In this document: positions 6,588 to 13,122 of the stretch, piece by piece
How positions within the stretch are numbered: position 1 is the first letter of the stretch
How the letters are laid out: each line of letters opens with the position of its first letter
NCBI GenBank assembly: GCA_958441075.1
Contig: CAUCBQ010000026.1
Location: forward strand, 1-17,384
Source of the DNA: an uncultured Clostridiaceae bacterium
Lineage (GTDB): Bacteria > Bacillota > Clostridia > Lachnospirales > Lachnospiraceae
Length of the DNA stretch: 17,384 bases
Direction: 5' to 3'
Program-made: the position numbers and the translations under genes
Notes under the pieces: generated by a model
The model's input: only the letters and a program-made list of their open reading frames with translations
What the model was told of the DNA's origin: nothing
The model's database searches: none

Positions 6588-8180
6588 TTATTCTTCACGG
6601 CCAAGAGCTTTTTCCACGATGGAACGCTTTTTGCTGACAGAGGGGCCGTAGATGATCTGAATATTATTTCCTTTTACAACCAGACCGGCTGCTCCGGTTG
6701 GGGCAAACCATGATTTATCCTTTACAATAGAGGCGTCCTTTACCTCTACGCGCAGACGGGTCATGCAGTTTCCAATGTTATCGATATTATCAGGACCGCC
6801 CAGTCCTTCGATAATGCGTGCGGCAGTTTCGGCGTCAGCCTCATCCTTTGCTGCTGTTTTATTTCCGGAACGGATCTGAGATTTTACGGCTGCAGCATTT
6901 GCTGCCAGATCCATTACTTCTTCGCCATCCTCGCGTCCCGGTGTTTTCAGGTTGAATTTCACGATCAGGAAGCGGAAAAGGAAATACATCACAACGATTT
7001 CAGCCAGACCTACAGCTGCATACACAGGCCAGTTGGTTCGTGCGATACCTGCCGGTAAATTAAGTACAAGGAAGTCGATAATACCGTTGGTAGCGCAGAC
7101 ACGGACATTTAACAGATATACGATCATCTGGAACAGTCCGTCCATAACAGAGTAGATGACCCACAATACGGGAGCTGCAAACAGGAAGGTAAACTCCAGA
7201 GGCTCTGTTACGCCTACTAAAGAGGCGGTAAGTGTGGCTGGGATAACCTGAGCTTTTGTAGCGGCCTTTTTCTCTTTTCTGGCAGTGGCGATGAAAGCAA
7301 GGGCAACACCGATTACGCCAAAGGTCTTCATCAGTCCGTAGGTTAAGAAGCGGGCAGATTCGGGCATGGAAGCAACAGAAGGGTCGCTGAGAAGAGCCAG
7401 AAAAACAGGCTTTGCGCCTACGATCTGTTCTCCGGCGATGATCATGCTGTCTCCTATTGCGGAATAGAGGAAGGGAGACCATACCAGATGATGGAGACCG
7501 GTAGGAATCAGGATACGATTTAAGAATCCATACAGGAACACTCCAAATGCGCCGGCACCGGCCATGATACCTGTAAGGGAATTGATTGCTGCGGCTGCGA
7601 CAGGCCAGATATAGGCGGCTGCCAGTGCCAGAGCCAATACAATAGGAAGAAGTACAATAAATACGAATTTGCTGTTTCCGTACATGGCCATAGCGCCTTT
7701 AAATTCGGTATCAATAAAGCGGTTGTGGACCAGGGCTACGATTACGCCCAGAATCATGCCCAGAAATACGCCCATGTCTGTTACATGGTATCCAAGGCAG
7801 ATGGTCTGGCCGGTGCCGTAGAGAGCGCTGGCGGTATCACCTTCTGCCAGCAGTCCCGCAACACTGAGCCAGCGGGAGTTGGCTGCAAGCCAGATCAGAT
7901 AGCTGACCAGTGATACGAATGCCGCATCTGCTTTTTTCTTTTTTGCAAGGCTCATTGAAACACCTACACAGAACAGGATTCCAAGGTTACCGATTACTGC
8001 GCTGACTCCGCCGTTAATAAATTTTCCAGCTGTATATAAGATACCCCCCTCTGATACCAATGCTGTATTGCACATTACAGAAGACAGAGCCTGGAGCATA
8101 CCGGCAATAGGCAAGAACAGAACGGGACCCATCAAAGCCTTGGAAAAGCTCTGCATGGCGTTCATAACTTTTGCTTTCAT
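6588..8180 (-). CDS. glvC: PTS EIIBC component, alpha-glucoside/maltose type
   Basis: A 530-residue sugar transporter of the glucose superfamily of phosphotransferase systems. The EIIC membrane domain (about 1-410) has many hydrophobic helices, with IPTGLHH (225-231) and the GITEP-like sugar-binding motif VGVTEP (322-327). A charged linker (about 415-450) leads to EIIB (about 451-530), whose phosphorylated cysteine is C472 in NCMTRLRV. No EIIA is fused or encoded nearby, so a shared EIIA from elsewhere must serve it. The substrate call rests on the adjacent GH4 alpha-glucosidase and on overall resemblance to GlvC/MalX. CTCCTTT on the plus strand (8189-8195) is its ribosome site. First gene of a two-gene operon divergent from the RpiR regulator. 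Confidence 0.9.
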   Translation of the reverse strand: MKAKVMNAMQSFSKALMGPVLFLPIAGMLQALSSVMCNTALVSEGGILYTAGKFINGGVSAVIGNLGILFCVGVSMSLAKKKKADAAFVSLVSYLIWLAANSRWLSVAGLLAEGDTASALYGTGQTICLGYHVTDMGVFLGMILGVIVALVHNRFIDTEFKGAMAMYGNSKFVFIVLLPIVLALALAAAYIWPVAAAAINSLTGIMAGAGAFGVFLYGFLNRILIPTGLHHLVWSPFLYSAIGDSMIIAGEQIVGAKPVFLALLSDPSVASMPESARFLTYGLMKTFGVIGVALAFIATARKEKKAATKAQVIPATLTASLVGVTEPLEFTFLFAAPVLWVIYSVMDGLFQMIVYLLNVRVCATNGIIDFLVLNLPAGIARTNWPVYAAVGLAEIVVMYFLFRFLIVKFNLKTPGREDGEEVMDLAANAAAVKSQIRSGNKTAAKDEADAETAARIIEGLGGPDNIDNIGNCMTRLRVEVKDASIVKDKSWFAPTGAAGLVVKGNNIQIIYGPSVSKKRSIVEKALGREE

Positions 8181-8241
8181 GATTTATTCTCCTTTTTCGT
8201 TTGTTTTCTGTCGGAAGGCGCCGTTCCGTTTTGATGTTTGG

Positions 8242-8269
8242 ATTATAACATTTTGTATAAAAAAATCCA
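8242..8269 (-). promoter_or_regulatory. Probable promoter of the PTS/glucosidase operon
   Basis: A perfect TATAAT (minus strand, 8242-8247) lies about 60 nt before the EIIBC start. The best -35 is weak (TGGATT, 16-base spacer). A good -10 with a poor -35 is typical of promoters that need an activator, and the palindrome at 8306-8319 would be centred near -78. Confidence 0.55.
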
Positions 8270-8305
8270 TAGCTTTGGGATTGTTTTAAACATATTCACA
8301 TAGAT

Positions 8306-8319
8306 TGAAACATGTTTCA
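8306..8319. promoter_or_regulatory. Palindromic operator between the PTS operon and the RpiR gene
   Basis: TGAAACATGTTTCA is a perfect 14-bp palindrome in the divergent intergenic region. RpiR-family regulators often bind TGAAA/TTTCA dyads, so the neighbouring regulator is the natural candidate. It also resembles a CcpA cre site, but the central CG that CcpA needs is AT here. It lies about 30 bp upstream of the rpiR-type promoter. Confidence 0.65.
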
Positions 8320-8348
8320 CATACAGAGGCCGTTTTGGGGAGAGCAGG

Positions 8349-8377
8349 TTGCACAGAAGGGTATCTTATCGTATAAT
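8349..8377 (+). promoter_or_regulatory. Promoter of the RpiR-family regulator
   Basis: TTGCAC (8349-8354), 17 bases, TATAAT (8372-8377). Transcription would start near 8384, about 48 nt before the ATG at 8432. Its position inside the longer open frame is evidence against a start at 8312. Confidence 0.75.
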
Positions 8378-8431
8378 TTCAATGTAAAATGTACAGAACG
8401 GGTATTTAGAAGAACACAGAGGGCAGAAAAA

Positions 8432-9160
8432 ATGAAACATGATATCTATAAACTGGCAGAACAGTATCATTTGAATGAGAGTGAACAGCATATGTTTCAG
8501 GCGCTTTTGGAGGCGGCAGATCAGAATGTGCAGTACAGTGTCAGGGAATTTGCGGCCCGGAACTATGTCTCACCCGCAGCGCTGATCCGTCTGGGTAAAA
8601 AAATGGGCTATACAGGTTATACGGACATGGTTTACCGCCTGGGATTTCTGGTACAGAACGAGATAAATAATAAGAATCACCAGTCTGATATTACGGCTTT
8701 TATCGGAGAAATACCATCGGAAAAAATGAGCCGTTTTTTGGCGCTTTTAAAAAAGCACAGACACCATCCTATCCTGATTACAGGAACAGGCTTTTGTGCA
8801 CCTTTAAGAGATTTTTTTGTGCGCAAGCTGTTGGTGATGGGTTACTGTGCTATTGGATCAAATAATTATGAGGTATATGAAGGAAATGCTCTTTCGGCGG
8901 GAATGGTAATTGCGATCAGCAAGAGCGGAACAACAGACACGATTATTAAGCCGGTCCGGGATGCCTGCGCACACGGAATTGATGTGGCTGCCTTTACAGG
9001 CGGCGTTCATTCCGTGATCGCAGACATGGCAGATCCGTCTTTTGTACTTCTGGATGATAAGATACTGGATGATCGGAATCTTACGGCCAATTATTTTTAT
9101 GCAAGAGTGCTGATCTTATTTGAGTATCTGATGGATATGACATTGGAGATGGAATTTTAA
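8432..9160 (+). CDS. glvR: RpiR-family transcriptional regulator (HTH plus SIS domain), GlvR-like
   Basis: A 242-residue regulator. The N-terminal helix-turn-helix of the RpiR type covers about 1-75 (SVREFAARNYVSPAALIRLGKKMGY carries the recognition helix). The C-terminal SIS sugar-phosphate-binding domain covers about 110-235, with ITGTG at 116-120 and SKSGTT at 163-168. The ligand is probably a phosphorylated alpha-glucoside or a breakdown product. In Bacillus subtilis the related GlvR activates the glv operon, which fits the weak -35 of the divergent PTS promoter. The frame extends 40 codons upstream, but the start at 8432 is preferred: GAGGG lies eight bases before it, and a good promoter and a palindromic operator fall inside the extension. 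Its stop overlaps the MATE stop on the other strand. Confidence 0.87.
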   Translation: MKHDIYKLAEQYHLNESEQHMFQALLEAADQNVQYSVREFAARNYVSPAALIRLGKKMGYTGYTDMVYRLGFLVQNEINNKNHQSDITAFIGEIPSEKMSRFLALLKKHRHHPILITGTGFCAPLRDFFVRKLLVMGYCAIGSNNYEVYEGNALSAGMVIAISKSGTTDTIIKPVRDACAHGIDVAAFTGGVHSVIADMADPSFVLLDDKILDDRNLTANYFYARVLILFEYLMDMTLEMEF

Positions 9161-10512
9161 ACAGGTGTATTGGCAGAATGGTTTGTATAAACCTTCTCCA
9201 TCATCCTCCATGCAACCACCGCAGCCACAAGCTCTGCCGCAGGGAAGGAGATCCAGATGCCTGCGGGGCCCATAAAGCGGGAGAGAATCCAGCCAAGAGG
9301 AACGATGATTACAAGCTGGCGCAGAAGGGAGATAATCAGGGAGGGACGTCCCTGTCCCAGAGCCTCGAAGACGCCGGAGGCTATAATGCCGATGGAGGAA
9401 ATCAAAAAGCTGGGGCCGATGATGCGCAGGGCTTCCGTTCCATACTGCATCAGTTCTGGCTCTGCGTCAAAAAGGCGCAGAATAGGGACTGGAAAGCAGA
9501 CGGAGGCGATAGTTCCGGCGAGAGTAATTACGGTTATCACTCCAAGACTGCACCGGATGGTGCTGCGGACCCGGTCATGCTTTCCTGCGCCGTAGTTGTA
9601 TCCGATGATAGGGCGCATTCCCTGGATCAGACCATTTCCGGGGAGATTAACGAAGGTCTGGAGCTTGAAATACAGGCCAAAGGCAGCTACATAGACGCTT
9701 CCAAAGGCGGTCAGAATACCATTTAAAATGCCGGTTAAAAGGGATGGCATGGCTAAAAGCAGGCTGGATGGGACAGCAATACCGTAGATGGAACGAACCA
9801 GTTCTCTGTCCGGAGCCATCAGCCGGGGAAGGATGGATACCCCCAGATTGCTTTTTGAATATACCAAAATATAGAGGAGCAGTGCTCCAAACTGTCCGAT
9901 TACGGTTGCGGCAGCAGCGCCGGATATGCCCATGGCGGGAGCACCGAACCAGCCGAAAATAAGAACAGGGTCTAAAATGATATTGATCAGGCAGCCGCTT
10001 GCCATGAGAAACATGGTGGTTTTCATCCGTCCCACGCCCTGAAAAAGCTTTTCCATGTACATCTGCAGAACCTGCCCGGAGGACAGACAGAGTACAATAA
10101 AGGTATAGCTGCAGGACCATTTAAAAATTTCAGGATTATCCGTAAACATTCGGAGAAAGGGTTTTGTGATAAAGATACCCAGTACAATAAAAAACAGGCA
10201 GTGCATCAGGGCCAGGGAAAACCCTACAGATGCCAGATGATCCGCCCGTTTTCTGTTTCCTGCTCCCAGGCTCATGGAGATCAGGGAGCTGACGCCTACG
10301 CCCAGACCAACTCCAAGAGCCATGATAATATTCTGCAGAGGAAAGGCCAGAGAAACAGCGGTAATTGCATCTGTACCCAGACGTGATACCCAGATGCTGT
10401 CTACAATGTTGTAAAGAGAATTGATCAGCATGGACAGCATAACAGGTACTGACATGGAGATCAGCAGGGGAAATACGGGTTTTTCAAGTAAAAAACGTTG
10501 GTTTTGTTCCAT
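9157..10512 (-). CDS. MATE family efflux transporter
   Basis: A 451-residue inner-membrane protein made of two matching halves of about six helices each, the usual MATE size. Family features are visible: PVMLSMLINSLYNIVDSIWVSRLG near 23-46 (first half), a loop with LGAGNRKRA, and in the second half GLIQGMRPIIGYNYGAGK, where the GYNYGA pattern is typical of MepA/NorM-like exporters. Such proteins export cationic drugs or metabolites with Na+ or H+. The substrate cannot be told. AAGGAG lies eight bases before the ATG. There is no clear promoter directly upstream; an intrinsic hairpin (10579-10612) separates it from tRNA-Lys. It converges with the RpiR gene with no terminator between. Confidence 0.93.
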   Translation of the reverse strand: MEQNQRFLLEKPVFPLLISMSVPVMLSMLINSLYNIVDSIWVSRLGTDAITAVSLAFPLQNIIMALGVGLGVGVSSLISMSLGAGNRKRADHLASVGFSLALMHCLFFIVLGIFITKPFLRMFTDNPEIFKWSCSYTFIVLCLSSGQVLQMYMEKLFQGVGRMKTTMFLMASGCLINIILDPVLIFGWFGAPAMGISGAAAATVIGQFGALLLYILVYSKSNLGVSILPRLMAPDRELVRSIYGIAVPSSLLLAMPSLLTGILNGILTAFGSVYVAAFGLYFKLQTFVNLPGNGLIQGMRPIIGYNYGAGKHDRVRSTIRCSLGVITVITLAGTIASVCFPVPILRLFDAEPELMQYGTEALRIIGPSFLISSIGIIASGVFEALGQGRPSLIISLLRQLVIIVPLGWILSRFMGPAGIWISFPAAELVAAVVAWRMMEKVYTNHSANTPV

Positions 10513-10578
10513 AAAAGCAGCTCCTTTTTGATGGTTTGGCAGACCGTGTACAGATCAGCCTGTCTGTTAAAAATAAAA

Positions 10579-10612
10579 AAGCCCTCCCGCCTATTTTGAT
10601 GCGGGAAGGCTT
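10579..10612 (-). terminator. Intrinsic terminator or leader attenuator upstream of the MATE gene
   Basis: AAGCCCTCCCGC (10579-10590) and GCGGGAAGGCTT (10601-10612) form an 11-of-12 bp stem with a 10-base loop. On the minus strand it is followed by TTTTTTATTTTT. It is the second terminator after tRNA-Lys, and lies 66 nt before the MATE start. Because no good promoter is seen between it and the MATE gene, it may attenuate MATE expression rather than only back up the tRNA terminator. Confidence 0.82.
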
Positions 10613-10653
10613 GCATAGTATTGATAAATGAAAATCGTATGTTTGAAATAGAA

Positions 10654-10695
10654 AAGTCCGACCCCGCAGCTTCTAATATCTGCAAAATCAGACCT
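10654..10695 (-). terminator. tRNA-Lys downstream hairpin terminator
   Basis: On the minus strand, starting about five bases after the tRNA, AGGTCTGATTTTGCAG pairs with CTGCGGGGTCGGACTT. The 16-bp stem has four consecutive U-G pairs in its middle, and TTTT follows. The hairpin is homologous to the one at 5016-5063. Confidence 0.75.
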
Positions 10696-10700
10696 CTCAG

Positions 10701-10773
10701 TGCGCCTCCAGGGACTCGAACCCTGGACAAATAGATTAAGAGTCTACTGCTCTACCAGCTGAGCTAGAGGCGC
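10701..10773 (-). tRNA. tRNA-Lys (anticodon CTT)
   Basis: Complete cloverleaf on the minus strand. Acceptor arms are GCGCCTC and GAGGCGC with discriminator A; the D arm contains AGCTGGTAGA; the anticodon stem-loop is GTAGA-CTCTTAA-TCTAT, giving CTT at 34-36 (reads AAG, lysine); the T arm is CAGGG-TTCGAGT-CCCTG. CCA is not encoded. It has its own consensus promoter and a downstream hairpin. Confidence 0.96.
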
Positions 10774-10805
10774 ATGTCTATGTGTTGTTGTGTGACATGA
10801 TAGAC

Positions 10806-10834
10806 ATTATAGGGGATGTGAAGCTATTTGTCAA
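10806..10834 (-). promoter_or_regulatory. Consensus promoter of tRNA-Lys, embedded in the end of mscS
   Basis: TTGACA (10829-10834), 17 bases, TATAAT (10806-10811) on the minus strand. The -35 hexamer lies within the last codons of mscS (ATT GAC AAA then stop). The tRNA begins 32 nt after the -10 box. Confidence 0.9.
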
Positions 10835-11747
10835 TAGTTTTTTGAAAAATATTTACATCCATTTGATTATAAGGAATTTCAATACCTGCGGCGTCAAATT
10901 CCAATTTGGTTTTTTCGATAATCCGCCAACGGGCGCTCCAGTAATCCTCTGTGGCGGCCCATCCACGGGAACCAATGATTACAGAGCTTTCAGCAAGCTC
11001 GCTTACATAAACAGTAATGGGTTCATCTTGAATGATTTGAGGATCTTCTCTGTAAATGCGTTCCAGAATCGCTTTTGCCTGTTTTAAATCTGAAGAGTAG
11101 CTGATGCCTATAGTCAGATCAATGCGCCGCTTTTCCTGAGCTGTCACGTTGGTAATTACAGCATTTGACAGAGTGCCGTTAGGGATGGTGATTCGACGGT
11201 TATCAATTGTGAGCAGGGTAGTGTATACAAGGCCGATATTTAAAACCTGCCCCTCTACCCCCTCGGATACAATATAGTCATGGATTCCAAAGGGCCGCAT
11301 GACCAGAATCAGGATACCTCCGGCAAAATTTCCCAGACTTTCCTGCAGAGACAGGCCGATTGCCAGAGTGGCAGAGCCCAGCAATGCGATGATGGAGGTC
11401 GATGGAATTCCTATTTTTTCCAGTGCCATAAAGATAACAATAGCATAGGTAATGGCATTTGCGAGAGAAATAAGAAATTTGCTCAGGCTTAAATCCATAT
11501 TCATACGGTCAAAGGTGCGTTTTAAAAACCGGCGGAGATAAAAGGCGATCCGGTTTCCGATAATGATGATGACAGCGGCGTAGAGAACACGGTAGCTGAG
11601 GGATAAAAGTCCGGGCGTCCATGAGCGGATCGTTTCCAAAATTGCATTGGGCTTTAACTGCTGAAGGTCTTCGTGAACCTCCTGTACAATGGCCTGTGTT
11701 TCCTCTAAGGTGGGGATCGAGGGAGTCTGCAGGGTGAAATGTATCAT
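10824..11747 (-). CDS. mscS: Small-conductance mechanosensitive channel (MscS family)
   Basis: A 307-residue channel that opens on membrane tension to release solutes after osmotic downshock. The N-terminal segment (1-48) is soluble, with helices at about 50-70, 92-110 and 114-150. The pore-lining third helix has the Gly/Ala-rich pattern GSATLAIGLSLQESLGNFAGG (124-144) followed by MRPF, and the beta domain carries IPNG (188-191). The C-terminus GIEIPYNQMDV matches the usual family ending. Length is typical of MscS/YkuT-like channels. AGGAGG lies about eight bases before the ATG, with an extended -10 promoter at 11781-11789. The stop region overlaps the tRNA-Lys promoter. Confidence 0.93.
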   Translation of the reverse strand: MIHFTLQTPSIPTLEETQAIVQEVHEDLQQLKPNAILETIRSWTPGLLSLSYRVLYAAVIIIIGNRIAFYLRRFLKRTFDRMNMDLSLSKFLISLANAITYAIVIFMALEKIGIPSTSIIALLGSATLAIGLSLQESLGNFAGGILILVMRPFGIHDYIVSEGVEGQVLNIGLVYTTLLTIDNRRITIPNGTLSNAVITNVTAQEKRRIDLTIGISYSSDLKQAKAILERIYREDPQIIQDEPITVYVSELAESSVIIGSRGWAATEDYWSARWRIIEKTKLEFDAAGIEIPYNQMDVNIFQKTIDK

Positions 11748-11780
11748 TCAAATAGCCTCCTGTTGTCTGATGGTGTAAAA

Positions 11781-11789
11781 ATTATAGCA
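11781..11789 (-). promoter_or_regulatory. Extended -10 promoter for mscS
   Basis: TGCTATAAT on the minus strand gives a TGn extension next to a perfect -10. No good -35 was seen at 16-18 bases. It lies about 34 nt before the mscS ATG. A weak stem (CCTGA at 11820-11824 on the minus strand with TCAGG at 11799-11803, then TTTTATTT) just before it may end the upstream regulator transcript, but it is poor. Confidence 0.55.
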
Positions 11790-11819
11790 TAAATAAAACC
11801 TGAAAGACAGGAAATAATG

Positions 11820-12890
11820 TCAGGACTGCTCCTGCAGCTGTTTTTGTATATAGCAGATATAGGACGCATATAAGCACAGCATATCATAAGAATTGGTCAG
11901 GTTGCGTCCGCAGATCTCCTGAATACGGTGCAGACGGTAGGGGATGCTGTTTCTGTGTATATGGAGATGTTCACAGATTTTTTGTATATCCCCGTTTAAA
12001 CGGAGATAGGCAACTGCCGTTTCAGCCAGCTGGGCATTTTTGCCTTGTCTGCAAAGCTGCTGAAATTCCTGCTCCAGTCCGGGAACGGCAGTTTTGGATA
12101 AGGCGATAGCCAGTTTCATTTTGTCATATGAATGCAGGTGTTCATCTGGAAATAAAGCCTTCCCAAGCTTCAGACTTTCCAGAGCGGCCTGGTAAGCGGT
12201 ATTCAGATGCATTTCCCCCGAACAGATGCCCATATGGCAGTCTGCGGCAGCAGAGAGGATGCGGTGATATTTTTTTTCAAAAGTTACGTTTTCTTTTAAA
12301 ACAAGAAGAACCTGATTTTCTGAAAGAGGGAGGATAATATCGTGTTCATCCAGAAGGTTCTGGAGCATGGAGATGGAGGTAAACTGGTCGTCGGTTTTTC
12401 TCTCCATCAGGATAAGGGTCTGCTTCCCCTTTAGCTGTATACCAAAAAATTCACCTCGCTTGATAAAATTTTCTGTATAGGGGGCCTGCTGGTGGAGGCA
12501 TTCGAATAAAAACTGGCTGCGTTCCTGGGATTGATTCTGGCGTTTCTGGAAGGAAAGCAGTTCTTCGTAAAGCAGTTCTATGGTATTGCCCAGCAGTTCT
12601 GCCATATGAAGGTTGGCAGAGCTGCTGGGTTCTATAACAACAGCGCCTATACGGCTTCCCTGAAGGCGGAGAGGAACTGCTGTACTGGCATTCTGAAAGT
12701 ATGTTCCGGGTGCTGTTGTAACCTTGGCGTTCAGATTCAGGGATTCAATGGCAAGAAGATTCATTTCTCCGATACAGGATGGCTCGGTTGAGGCAATGGT
12801 GCGGCCGCTGAGGTCGCATATGCTGATGGGGAGCGAAAATCGCTCCTGCAGTTTTTCTATAATCTGGCAGGTTATTTTATGGTTAATCAC
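11820..12890 (-). CDS. CdaR/PucR-like transcriptional regulator
   Basis: A 356-residue regulator. The N-terminal part (about 3-120) resembles the sugar-diacid-recognition domain of CdaR. The middle (about 150-260) is a GGDEF-like fold segment seen in this family. The C-terminal HTH_30 domain (about 285-345, around LRLNGDIQKICEHLHIHRNSIPYRLHRI) binds DNA. A GTG start at 12890 is chosen because GGAGG sits six bases before it; the in-frame ATG eight codons upstream has no ribosome site and coincides with the expected transcription start. It is transcribed away from the M20/YfcC operon, so it is the likely regulator of that operon. Its effector is unknown and need not be a sugar acid. Confidence 0.83.
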   Translation of the reverse strand: MINHKITCQIIEKLQERFSLPISICDLSGRTIASTEPSCIGEMNLLAIESLNLNAKVTTAPGTYFQNASTAVPLRLQGSRIGAVVIEPSSSANLHMAELLGNTIELLYEELLSFQKRQNQSQERSQFLFECLHQQAPYTENFIKRGEFFGIQLKGKQTLILMERKTDDQFTSISMLQNLLDEHDIILPLSENQVLLVLKENVTFEKKYHRILSAAADCHMGICSGEMHLNTAYQAALESLKLGKALFPDEHLHSYDKMKLAIALSKTAVPGLEQEFQQLCRQGKNAQLAETAVAYLRLNGDIQKICEHLHIHRNSIPYRLHRIQEICGRNLTNSYDMLCLYASYICYIQKQLQEQS

Positions 12891-12916
12891 GGGTTTCCTC
12901 CAATGATTTTTCATAT

Positions 12917-12945
12917 ATTATAATAAAATGGCGCAAAAACTGCAA
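12917..12945 (-). promoter_or_regulatory. Promoter of the CdaR-like gene
   Basis: TTGCAG (12940-12945), 17 bases, TATAAT (12917-12922) on the minus strand. The rest of the 12891-13107 intergenic region is AT-rich. I did not find a convincing plus-strand promoter for the M20 operon in it, which suggests dependence on an activator. Confidence 0.75.
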
Positions 12946-13094
12946 GATATACGGAATAAATTGTGCAAATGCATAAAAATAGCGGGAGATATTACATGGT
13001 TTGGACAATAGTAAATCTGATATGGAAATGTTAAAATAAAATCACCTTAAAAAAGTGTGAAGAAAAAGCCGGAGTGAAGTATTTCAGAAGGAAA

Positions 13095-13110
13095 GGAGGG
13101 AAGAGCAATA
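13095..13110 (+). promoter_or_regulatory. Strong Shine-Dalgarno aligned with an ATA codon
   Basis: AAAGGAGGG (13092-13100) is eight or so bases upstream of ATA at 13108-13110, in frame with the M20 gene. No ATG, GTG or TTG occurs at the expected distance; the first are TTG at 13123 (23 nt after GGAGG) and ATG at 13132. The in-frame stop is at 13075. Confidence 0.6.
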
Positions 13111-13122
13111 GACGAGACTGTT

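Noticed and set aside
8312..8431. Longer N-terminus for the RpiR regulator starting at 8312
   Set aside because: The extension contains a TTGCAC-17-TATAAT promoter and overlaps the palindromic operator, has no ribosome site, and does not look like the start of the family.
12999..13040. Plus-strand promoter for the M20 operon (TTGGAC with TAAAAT)
   Set aside because: The spacing is about 24-25 bases, outside the usual range; other combinations had poor -35 boxes.
13042..13060. Imperfect dyad TCAC...GTGA upstream of the M20 operon
   Set aside because: Only four outer pairs match; too weak to call an operator, and no supporting second copy was seen.
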